Shown here in pieces: positions 1 to 5,533 of a DNA stretch of 9,557 nucleotides. This stretch comes from Anaerolineae bacterium. Lineage in GTDB: Bacteria; Chloroflexota; Anaerolineae; 4572-78; J111. The DNA lies in the NCBI GenBank assembly GCA_020433835.1, contig JAGRBY010000249.1, positions 1 through 9,557 on the forward strand, written 5' to 3'. The translations under genes were made by a program, and so were the position numbers. The notes under the pieces were generated by a model. The model did not search any database and was not told the origin of the DNA. It worked only from the letters and a program-made list of their open reading frames with translations. Position 1 is the stretch's first letter, and each line of letters opens with the position of its first letter.

Positions 1-164
1 TTTTTTGATAAAAAATCGAATCGATTCATTCACGAGCCTCGTTTTTTGATAAAAAATCGAATCGATTCACTCACAAGTCCCTTTTTTTGATAAAAAATCG
101 AATCGATTCATTCACGAGCCTCGTTTTTTGATAAAAAATCGAATCGATTCACTCACAAGCCTCG
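1..164. repeat. Four 41-bp tandem repeat units, alternating A-B-A-B
   Basis: Four head-to-tail units occupy 1-41, 42-82, 83-123 and 124-164. Each begins TTTTTTGATAAAAAATCG and carries the 10-bp palindrome GAATCGATTC. Units 1 and 3 are identical (ending ATTCACGAGCCTCG). Units 2 and 4 share a second ending (ACTCACAAG followed by TCCCT or CCTCG), so the higher-order period is 82 bp. There is no unique spacer between units, so this is not a CRISPR array. A truncated start of a fifth unit (TTTTTG) follows at 165-170. The array reaches the left edge and probably continues beyond it. Its function is unknown. Confidence 0.95.
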
Positions 165-671
165 TTTTTGCGTCCAAATTGAGCCTAAATTTTTAAATTA
201 CCCTATTTTCGCACCAAAAATCGCCTCAAAAAATAGTTTACCCCTTTGCACCGGGTAAAATCAGCTCAAAAACCTGTCGAACCCGTCAGAAGGGCTCGAT
301 ATCTCATCCCCAACGTGATCAACCATTCCTGACTATGACAGCAAAGGTGATCCGCTTTCGATCAACCGGCTTGCAGAGATAAGCGTGACTATTACAATTA
401 GGTTGCCGTGATTTGACGAATTATTAACTAATTTCTATGATCATACGTACCTATCTGAAAAAATGCAGTAACTTATGCTCTTTAGCTGACAGTGATAATG
501 TAATTTAGCATTACGAATCGCATCGCCGGTTTGTTTATTCATATACCCATTCCCCTCCTCCCTTACTATCTTCATAAACAATCCATACTCTATCGCTTGC
601 ATAAAAAAGTTACATGCTCACGTATTAAATCTATTTTTTATCATCTCTTTAGTGTCAATTCGACTAGGCCG
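165..671. other. Non-coding region upstream of kinase A
   Basis: I see no convincing gene here. Positions 195-272 look like a degenerate 40-bp duplication: the order TTACCC...GCACC...AAAATC...CTCAAAAA occurs twice. Within it lies a perfect 7-bp inverted repeat, TTTACCC (237-243) and GGGTAAA (253-259). A strong promoter sits at 413-441. A reading frame continuous with kinase A can be opened at a TTG at 531, but its first 47 residues look unlike the homologous kinase B N-terminus, so I treat 531-671 as leader. Confidence 0.6.
413..441 (+). promoter_or_regulatory. Sigma70-type promoter for two-component system A
   Basis: The -35 hexamer TTGACG (413-418) matches the consensus at 5 of 6 bases. 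The spacer is exactly 17 bp, and the -10 hexamer TATGAT (436-441) matches at 5 of 6. The predicted start is near 448, inside a TACGTA palindrome at 444-449. If translation starts at 672 this gives a leader of roughly 220 nt. The prediction rests on consensus matching only. Confidence 0.6.
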
Positions 672-3461
672 ATGACGGACGAGATTAAGACAATCGGAAA
701 ATTTTTTCAGCAATTACGCTTACTCCGTCAGGAGGTTCAAGAGCTGCATGCCCTTGAGGCTGGCCGAAACAATATGATTATGACTTATCACGATTTTGAG
801 ACGCATCTTGACACACCATTTTATTCGCACGGAGACACCGGGGATCCTCTGTTTGAAAGCGAGAAGCGTTATACCCAATTATTAGAATCGGTAACCGATT
901 ATATCTATCGGGTACGTTTTGAAAACGGCGTACCGGTCGAAACCCGACACGGCTCAAATTGTGTAGCGGTAACCGGCTACACTTCAGAAGAATATGATAC
1001 CAACCCGGATCTATGGTATCAAATGATCCACCCGGTCGACCAACGGGCAGTTTTGAAGCAAATTGTAAAGCTGCGGTTGGGTGAGTTTGCCCCGCCTATC
1101 GAGCATCGCATCATTCACAAAGATGGCTCGACGCGCTGGGTTCGAAACACGACCGTTTTGCGCAAAGACGAGCGCGGCTGTGTTATTTCGTACGATGGTT
1201 TAATCACCGACATTACTGAGCGCAAACAGGCAGAAAAAACCCTACGCGAGCGTGAAGAACAGCTTCAACTCGCCATTGCCGGTTCACGCGGCGGCGTTTG
1301 GATTATTCAGTTTGATCCGAACGATCCCGAATACAAACAAACGGATGATATCTATTTGTCACCGCAGTTAAAGCAGTTTATCGGTTTTGAGGACGATGAA
1401 TTTCCCAACTCGCTCCAACTCTGGCAGCAACGCATTGTGGCCGAAGATTTAGAACAACTGCATCAGAGCGGCCGCGATCATCTTTCGGGTCAAAGCGATA
1501 TCTATGAAGAAGAGTATCGCATCCGCCATAGAGACGGTAGCCTGCGCTGGCTTTACACCCGCGGCCGGGTACAGCAAGATGATGATGGTCGCCTGCTTCA
1601 ATGGGTTGGTATTGTTTGGGATATTACTGAACGAAAGCGATTGCAGGAGCGCTTGGAGGCGATCTATCGTTTGGGCCACGAATTGGCGCTGCTGCGTGAT
1701 GAAACAGCTATTGCCACCCAAGTTTTGAAAACAGCAGTCGTCGCTCTTCAGGCTGATAGTGCCAGCTACGGGTTGGTCGATGAATTGACCGGCAAATTGC
1801 GCTACTGTTATTATTTATCACAAGATAAGCTTCAAACGGTAGAACTTTACCTGCCTCTGCTCGAACAAACCCCCATGGACATCGGTGTAGCCGTTATTCG
1901 GCAAAGGCGGGTAATTAATGTTGCCGATACGCAGAGTAATCTCCAGTATGTTTCAAAGTTGACCCATTGGCTGGGGCGGTCTGAACTTGCTGTGCCTATG
2001 CGAATTAATTCTCGCATTATTGGCGTTTTACACGCCACCAGTGCCGAACCGGCCTACTTTTCGATAGAAGATGAAAAGCTGTTGCAAACCCTGGCTGACC
2101 AGACCGTGGTAGCGATTGAAAATGCGCGTCTTTATGAAGAAATTCACCGTCGGGTGCAAGAACTGACGGTGCTAAACGAACAAACTGAAATGCTGCGCCA
2201 GGCTGCGGCGGCATTAACCTCAAGCCTCAAACTCGACCAGCTTTTGGAAACTATTCTTACCCATTTAGAGCAGGTGGTACCCTATGATAGTGCCTGTGTC
2301 TTTTTGTGGGAGGCGGAAGGTTTACGGGCGGTTGCAGCACGCGGTTTCGCCATATCAGACCAGGTTATCGGCGCACATTACCCCACCGAACTACCAGCCT
2401 ATCAAGAAATTAAAAGCAATAACCACGCTCTTATGCTAACCAGTGTGATGCACGGTTTGTGCGATATTGATAACATTCCGGGCTGGCTGGGCATTCCGCT
2501 TATCTTACGCGGGAAAATTATTGGCTATCTTACGCTAGATAATCAGCAGGCATCTCTGTACGACCAAAGCCAGCGTTCGTTTGCTCAGGCATTTGCTAAT
2601 CAAGCCGCCGCTGCCATTCAGAACGCACGCTTGTACGAATCAGAGCGTAATCAATATCGTCGCTTGCAGCAGTCGCAAACACAGCTTATTCAGGTTGAAA
2701 AAATGGCGGCTTTGGGGCGATTGGTTGCTTCGGTAGCCCACGAGGTTAATAATCCTCTTCAGGCTACCCAAAACGCCCTTAGCTTGTTGGAGATGGAATT
2801 AAATGGACCGCAACGTCCTGAGAAGATAGCCTATCATTTTAATATTACCCGCACCGAAATCGACCGTATCTCATCGATTGTCCACCGTATGCGCGAGTTC
2901 TACAGCCCACTGCGCTTAAAACGGCCGCTCCAATCAACCCAAGAAAGCGCCATCGATGACTTTTATCGCTCCACCGACGAGGAATTACAATCGCTCGATT
3001 TGCATACCATCTTAGAAAGTGTTTTGCAGCTTACCCATAAGCAGTTGCAGCAAAAGTTTATCGATGTTGCCCACACCTGGGCCAAGGACCTACCCCTAGT
3101 TTACGGTAATCCCGATCAACTAAAACAAGTATGTTTGAATTTGATTCTTAATGCTATTGACGCTATGGGTGATCAGGGCGGCACTTTGCACGTACGTACC
3201 GCGCCGGTTCACACCCATCTTAACGATAATCGGTTGCAGTTAGCAGTACGTCTTGAATTTAACGATACAGGGCCAGGGATGCCGCCCGATGTGTTATCGC
3301 GCCTGTTTGAGCCGTTTTTTACCACGAAAGAGCAGGGGTCGGGCTTGGGATTGTTTGTATGCTATAAAATTATTGAGGCGCATCGCGGGCAAATCCATGT
3401 GGAAAGCCATATAGGGTTAGGTACCACGTTTACCGTTCTGCTGCCCATAGCCCAAAGTTAA
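672..3461 (+). CDS. Soluble PAS-PAS-GAF-GAF sensor histidine kinase (system A)
   Basis: This 929-residue kinase would autophosphorylate on His and pass phosphate to the regulator encoded 9 bp downstream. Domains in order: a short coiled N-terminus (1-35), PAS1 (about 65-190), PAS2 (195-322), GAF1 (330-490), GAF2 (510-655), HisKA (about 672-745) and HATPase_c (about 800-926). The H-box is LVASVAHEVNNPL with His690. The ATP lid shows the N-box Asn827, G1 DTGPGM (865-870), the F-box FEPFFTTK (879-886) and G2 GSGLGL (889-894). No membrane segment or signal peptide is visible, so it should sense an internal cue. The ATG at 672 is chosen because MTDEIK aligns with MRDETK of kinase B; its Shine-Dalgarno (TAGG, 665-668) is weak. 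An in-frame TTG at 531 would add 47 residues. The ligand is unknown. Confidence 0.93.
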   Translation: MTDEIKTIGKFFQQLRLLRQEVQELHALEAGRNNMIMTYHDFETHLDTPFYSHGDTGDPLFESEKRYTQLLESVTDYIYRVRFENGVPVETRHGSNCVAVTGYTSEEYDTNPDLWYQMIHPVDQRAVLKQIVKLRLGEFAPPIEHRIIHKDGSTRWVRNTTVLRKDERGCVISYDGLITDITERKQAEKTLREREEQLQLAIAGSRGGVWIIQFDPNDPEYKQTDDIYLSPQLKQFIGFEDDEFPNSLQLWQQRIVAEDLEQLHQSGRDHLSGQSDIYEEEYRIRHRDGSLRWLYTRGRVQQDDDGRLLQWVGIVWDITERKRLQERLEAIYRLGHELALLRDETAIATQVLKTAVVALQADSASYGLVDELTGKLRYCYYLSQDKLQTVELYLPLLEQTPMDIGVAVIRQRRVINVADTQSNLQYVSKLTHWLGRSELAVPMRINSRIIGVLHATSAEPAYFSIEDEKLLQTLADQTVVAIENARLYEEIHRRVQELTVLNEQTEMLRQAAAALTSSLKLDQLLETILTHLEQVVPYDSACVFLWEAEGLRAVAARGFAISDQVIGAHYPTELPAYQEIKSNNHALMLTSVMHGLCDIDNIPGWLGIPLILRGKIIGYLTLDNQQASLYDQSQRSFAQAFANQAAAAIQNARLYESERNQYRRLQQSQTQLIQVEKMAALGRLVASVAHEVNNPLQATQNALSLLEMELNGPQRPEKIAYHFNITRTEIDRISSIVHRMREFYSPLRLKRPLQSTQESAIDDFYRSTDEELQSLDLHTILESVLQLTHKQLQQKFIDVAHTWAKDLPLVYGNPDQLKQVCLNLILNAIDAMGDQGGTLHVRTAPVHTHLNDNRLQLAVRLEFNDTGPGMPPDVLSRLFEPFFTTKEQGSGLGLFVCYKIIEAHRGQIHVESHIGLGTTFTVLLPIAQS

Positions 3462-3470
3462 GGAGGTTTT

Positions 3471-4322
3471 ATGACTCCGTTAGCTCGAATTTTGGTTGTT
3501 GATGACGAGGAGAATATTCGCACTTCTTTACAAGAAATGTTAGCCATGGCCGGTTATGAGGTTATCGCCGTTGAAAGTGGCGAAGCGGCCTTGAAGTTGG
3601 TAGCCGCTAAAGAAAAGTTTGATTTAGCGTTGGTTGACATTAAATTGGAAGGGTTAAGCGGCATCGAAATTTTAGGCATGCTGCGCCGGCTCACGCCCGA
3701 AACCGTGGTGATTATTCTAACCGCGAATGCCTCGCTTGAAACGGCGGTTGAGGCGCTGCGCTACGGGGCACACGATTATCTGTTTAAGCCATGCAAACCG
3801 GCCGAATTGCAGGCCAGTATTGAAAAAGGGCTGCGTAATCGACAGCCGGAACTGCGCCAACAGGAGCTGCTGCGCCAGCTCGACTTTTTAGCCAGCAATC
3901 TTGAAGACATTCGCCAAACCATTGGCGGGCCAAAAGAGGATGCTGCTTTTCTCACCGAACTTAATGATAGCGCGGTGGCGCCGTCGCCTGTGCCGGAAGA
4001 GAGCAGTACGCATCCCCGTTTTTTGCAGTGTGGTCGCCTAACTTTAGATTTTTTGCGTCATGCGGTTACGCTTGATGGACAGTTGCTCGATCTGAGTACA
4101 ACAGAGTTTGATTTACTGGCCTATTTAAGCGAGCAAGCGCCCCGGGTAGTCTCGGCCCAAGAGTTAACCATCAAAGTAAAAAAATATGAAACCGATGAGT
4201 GGGCAGCCAACGAAGCCGTCCGTCAAAACATTTACCGCATTCGCCAAAAAATCAAAGAGGTCAACGACAATATTGATATTATTCGAACCGTGCGGGGAGT
4301 TGGTTATACCATTGAGGAATAA
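3471..4322 (+). CDS. OmpR-family response regulator (system A)
   Basis: The protein has 283 residues: a REC domain (about 5-120), a long linker (about 125-185) and an OmpR/PhoB-type winged helix (about 186-281). REC key residues are all present: Asp11 and Asp12 for metal binding, Asp56 as phosphoacceptor (DLALVDIKL), Thr84 and Lys106 (YLFKPC). The C-terminus shows the family pattern STTEFDLLAYLSEQAPRVVS and ends RTVRGVGYTIEE, typical of the recognition helix and wing. AAGGAGG at 3460-3466 overlaps the kinase stop codon and is followed by the ATG at 3471, so the two genes are cotranscribed and probably translationally coupled. It would bind DNA as a dimer at direct repeats. The repeated TGTGATA sites upstream of the next gene are a candidate target, which is inference. 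Confidence 0.95.
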   Translation: MTPLARILVVDDEENIRTSLQEMLAMAGYEVIAVESGEAALKLVAAKEKFDLALVDIKLEGLSGIEILGMLRRLTPETVVIILTANASLETAVEALRYGAHDYLFKPCKPAELQASIEKGLRNRQPELRQQELLRQLDFLASNLEDIRQTIGGPKEDAAFLTELNDSAVAPSPVPEESSTHPRFLQCGRLTLDFLRHAVTLDGQLLDLSTTEFDLLAYLSEQAPRVVSAQELTIKVKKYETDEWAANEAVRQNIYRIRQKIKEVNDNIDIIRTVRGVGYTIEE

Positions 4323-4348
4323 TGCGAAATAGTTACTCACGAGCATCT

Positions 4349-4385
4349 AAAAAAGGGCTGACAGCTAATGTCGGCCTTTTTTATT
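4349..4385 (+). terminator. Intrinsic terminator after system A
   Basis: The stem pairs AAAAAAGGGCTGACA (4349-4363) with TGTCGGCCTTTTTT (4369-4382) across a GCTAA loop, with one G-T wobble in the GC-rich core. A run of T closes the stem on the plus strand. It separates the kinase/regulator operon from the small gene downstream, which must therefore have its own promoter. Confidence 0.88.
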
Positions 4386-4402
4386 AATGTCCGACCCATA
4401 CA

Positions 4403-4431
4403 TATCACAAAACTGTGATAAAAGTGTGATA
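4403..4431 (+). promoter_or_regulatory. TGTGATA repeat operator, candidate OmpR-type binding site
   Basis: TATCACA (4403-4409) and TGTGATA (4414-4420) form a perfect inverted repeat. TGTGATA recurs at 4425-4431, a direct repeat with an 11-bp period. Two half-sites one helical turn apart is the arrangement OmpR/PhoB-family dimers recognise. The pair spans roughly -61 to -44 relative to the start predicted from the -10 box at 4463, where such activators usually bind. Which protein binds is inferred from proximity alone. Confidence 0.5.
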
Positions 4432-4462
4432 CTGTTCTCACGGCACAAATCTTTATTTGTTG

Positions 4463-4468
4463 TATGAT
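4463..4468 (+). promoter_or_regulatory. -10 box of the 142-aa protein gene
   Basis: TATGAT matches TATAAT at 5 of 6 bases and is identical to the -10 box of system A. The place where a -35 should sit (4440-4445, ACGGCA) has no recognisable hexamer, which fits an activator-dependent promoter using the TGTGATA sites just upstream. An alternative AT-rich box, TATATA, lies at 4472-4477. Confidence 0.4.
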
Positions 4469-4507
4469 AGATATATACCGCTCAGAAACGTTAAAACTTA
4501 AACTTTT

Positions 4508-4526
4508 CATAGAGAGGCATAGAGAG
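4508..4526 (+). repeat. CATAGAGAG direct repeat in the leader of the 142-aa gene
   Basis: The nonamer CATAGAGAG occurs at 4508-4516 and again at 4518-4526, a 10-bp period, in a purine-rich part of the predicted 5' leader about 40 nt before the start codon. Its role is unknown. It could be an mRNA or DNA binding site, or simply low-complexity purine sequence. Confidence 0.5.
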
Positions 4527-4566
4527 AGACGATTTACTAGAAGCAGTTATACTAAGGAGATGTGCC

Positions 4567-4995
4567 ATGAAATCTACAGTTATTCAGAATGAGCAACATC
4601 AAATCAATACACAAACGGATCTACATCAAGCCCGTTTCTCGTCAACGTCAATGGACAGACGGACAAATACAGATGAACGATCAAAGACAAAAAATGGAAA
4701 TATTAACACCAGCTATTTTGCCGACATTATCGAAGAAACGATAATCGCGCTTCATGGTCTGGAGCCATCTATCGATGATGAGGTAGCCGCTCAGCATGGT
4801 GCTTATCTCACGCACGTTGGAGATCAGAATCTGGTCGGTTTTGCTAACGACGATAAGTACCTTAATAAAATTTTCATAGACAGCCAAGTAGCCACCCCGC
4901 AAAGCGACCCGGAACTATTTGGTGACATCGTTGCTACTGGGCCGGCTATTGATGATGGATTCAGCGCTGAACACGCATCAAACTATTTTGCCTAG
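4567..4995 (+). CDS. Orphan 142-aa protein with two copies of an S/A-I-D-D motif
   Basis: I do not recognise a family. AAGGAGA (4554-4560) lies 6 nt before the ATG, a strong ribosome site, and the gene has its own promoter region and terminator. The first 45 residues are polar, rich in Gln, Asn, Thr and Ser, and probably disordered. The rest is acidic, with no signal peptide and no membrane segment. Two similar segments are visible: SIDDEVAAQHGAYLT (68-82) and AIDDGFSAEHASNYF (127-141), the latter ending one residue before the C-terminus. The preceding stretch DPELFGDIVATGP (114-126) aligns without gaps to DPVFLGVVQHHGY of the 118-aa protein at 8766. It could be an output of system A, a partner of the kinase, or a peptide precursor. 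The sequence does not decide. Confidence 0.82.
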   Translation: MKSTVIQNEQHQINTQTDLHQARFSSTSMDRRTNTDERSKTKNGNINTSYFADIIEETIIALHGLEPSIDDEVAAQHGAYLTHVGDQNLVGFANDDKYLNKIFIDSQVATPQSDPELFGDIVATGPAIDDGFSAEHASNYFA

Positions 4996-5017
4996 ATCTT
5001 AAGAATTGTAAACCTAT

Positions 5018-5039
5018 AAAATCACAACGGCGTGATTTT
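5018..5039. promoter_or_regulatory. Perfect 8-bp palindrome AAAATCAC-N6-GTGATTTT
   Basis: AAAATCAC (5018-5025) and GTGATTTT (5032-5039) are perfect inverted arms around AACGGC. The core ATCAC-N6-GTGAT has the same spacing as the inverted repeat at 4404-4419, so near-identical sites lie on both sides of the 142-aa gene. It could be a protein-binding site or a small stem in the 3' UTR. It precedes the terminator by 14 bp. Confidence 0.5.
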
Positions 5040-5053
5040 GTAAGGTCACAGTT

Positions 5054-5091
5054 AAAAAAGACCTTCTGTATTAGAAAGAAGGTCTTTTTTT
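5054..5091 (+). terminator. Strong intrinsic terminator after the 142-aa gene
   Basis: A perfect 14-bp stem pairs AAAAAAGACCTTCT (5054-5067) with AGAAGGTCTTTTTT (5077-5090) around a 9-nt loop and ends in a run of seven T. The long A/T flanks would let it act in both directions. Confidence 0.93.
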
Positions 5092-5138
5092 CTAAGATCT
5101 CAATGAGAGGTAGCTCTGCACACAATCGTGGTAGCATT

Positions 5139-5296
5139 AGAACCCAGGTTTTTCTTGAGCATGAGACTGGCAAAGGCTTATTTTTGGTGCTCAATGGGGC
5201 AACATGCTTACAATTTAAGCAAAAACCTGGTTTCTTTACCACGCTCCACGGTTTAATGTTGTGCTACCCAATGAGACATCAAAACCCTGGTTTCTA
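5139..5296. repeat. Three copies of an AAACC-N-GGTTT interspersed repeat
   Basis: AGAACCCAGGTTTTTCTT (5139-5156) is the approximate reverse complement of AAGCAAAAACCTGGTTTCT (5217-5235). A third copy, AAAACCCTGGTTTCT, starts at 5281. Each copy is itself a small palindrome (AAACC-T-GGTTT or AAACC-CT-GGTTT). The flanks of the first two copies are also loosely complementary (GGTAGC at 5109 and GCTACC at 5263; CGTGG at 5127 and CCACG at 5239), which suggests a decayed foldback element across about 5108-5268. No transposase is present. Confidence 0.6.
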
Positions 5297-5344
5297 AAAA
5301 AGTGCAAACATAGTGTAACTGTTATAAAAACCCATCAATGCATA

Positions 5345-5374
5345 CTTACATGAACTTCATAATAATGGTATACT
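5345..5374 (+). promoter_or_regulatory. Promoter for two-component system B, extended -10
   Basis: The -10 box TATACT (5369-5374) matches at 5 of 6 bases and is preceded by TGG, making an extended -10. A weak -35, CTTACA (5345-5350, 4 of 6), lies 18 bp upstream. Transcription would start near 5381, giving a leader of about 150 nt. Confidence 0.5.
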
Positions 5375-5391
5375 ATTCCCTAAGACAGGAT

Positions 5392-5494
5392 CAACGGTGC
5401 CCATCTCCAGCCAAAAACCGTTGTAAAAAAACCCATCTAAAAACAATATTAAACTTCTCTACTCATACGACTGAGATGACGTAGTAACAACGGT
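5392..5494 (+). promoter_or_regulatory. Kinase B leader with competing pairing partners
   Basis: CAACGGT occurs at 5392-5398 and 5488-5494. Its complement ACCGTTG occurs once, at 5417-5423. The single complement can pair with either copy but not both, so two mutually exclusive stems of 7 bp are possible within the predicted leader. No run of T or masked Shine-Dalgarno makes a regulatory reading compelling, and I do not recognise a known riboswitch. Confidence 0.25.
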
Positions 5495-5533
5495 GTTCAC
5501 TGCCTCTTGTTTCTGCTGCTGTATGAGGTCAGG

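Larger units (their letters stand above)
5092..5533. other. Non-coding region between the 142-aa gene and kinase B
   Basis: The left half holds the AAACC-N-GGTTT repeats. The right half holds a promoter (5345-5374) and a kinase B leader of about 150 nt with small complementary segments. AAAAACCCATC occurs at 5326-5336 and 5427-5437. An open frame of 64 codons at 5103-5297 exists, but it lacks a Shine-Dalgarno and is made largely of the repeats, so I do not call it a gene. Confidence 0.6.

Noticed and set aside
1..164. A CRISPR array
   Set aside because: The units follow each other directly with no unique spacers, and no cas gene is present.
531..671. A 47-residue N-terminal extension of kinase A from a TTG start
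   Set aside because: The homologous kinase B begins at the equivalent of 672 (MTDEIK versus MRDETK), and no Shine-Dalgarno precedes 531. It cannot be fully excluded, since the Shine-Dalgarno at 672 is also weak.
2175..2640. Bilin-binding (phytochrome-like) GAF domains in the kinases
   Set aside because: I see no clear chromophore-binding Cys-His context in any of the four GAF domains. They look like generic signalling GAF domains.
4403..4420. A CRP-type binding site
   Set aside because: The CRP consensus is TGTGA-N6-TCACA. Here the half-sites are in the opposite order (TCACA before TGTGA), so the resemblance is superficial.
4961..5242. A 93-codon minus-strand open frame
   Set aside because: It runs through the terminator and the repeats, has no ribosome site, and shows no recognisable domain.
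5103..5297. A 64-codon plus-strand open frame between the 142-aa gene and kinase B
   Set aside because: It lacks a ribosome site, overlaps the interspersed repeats, and its repeated KPGF/NPGF words are translations of those repeats.
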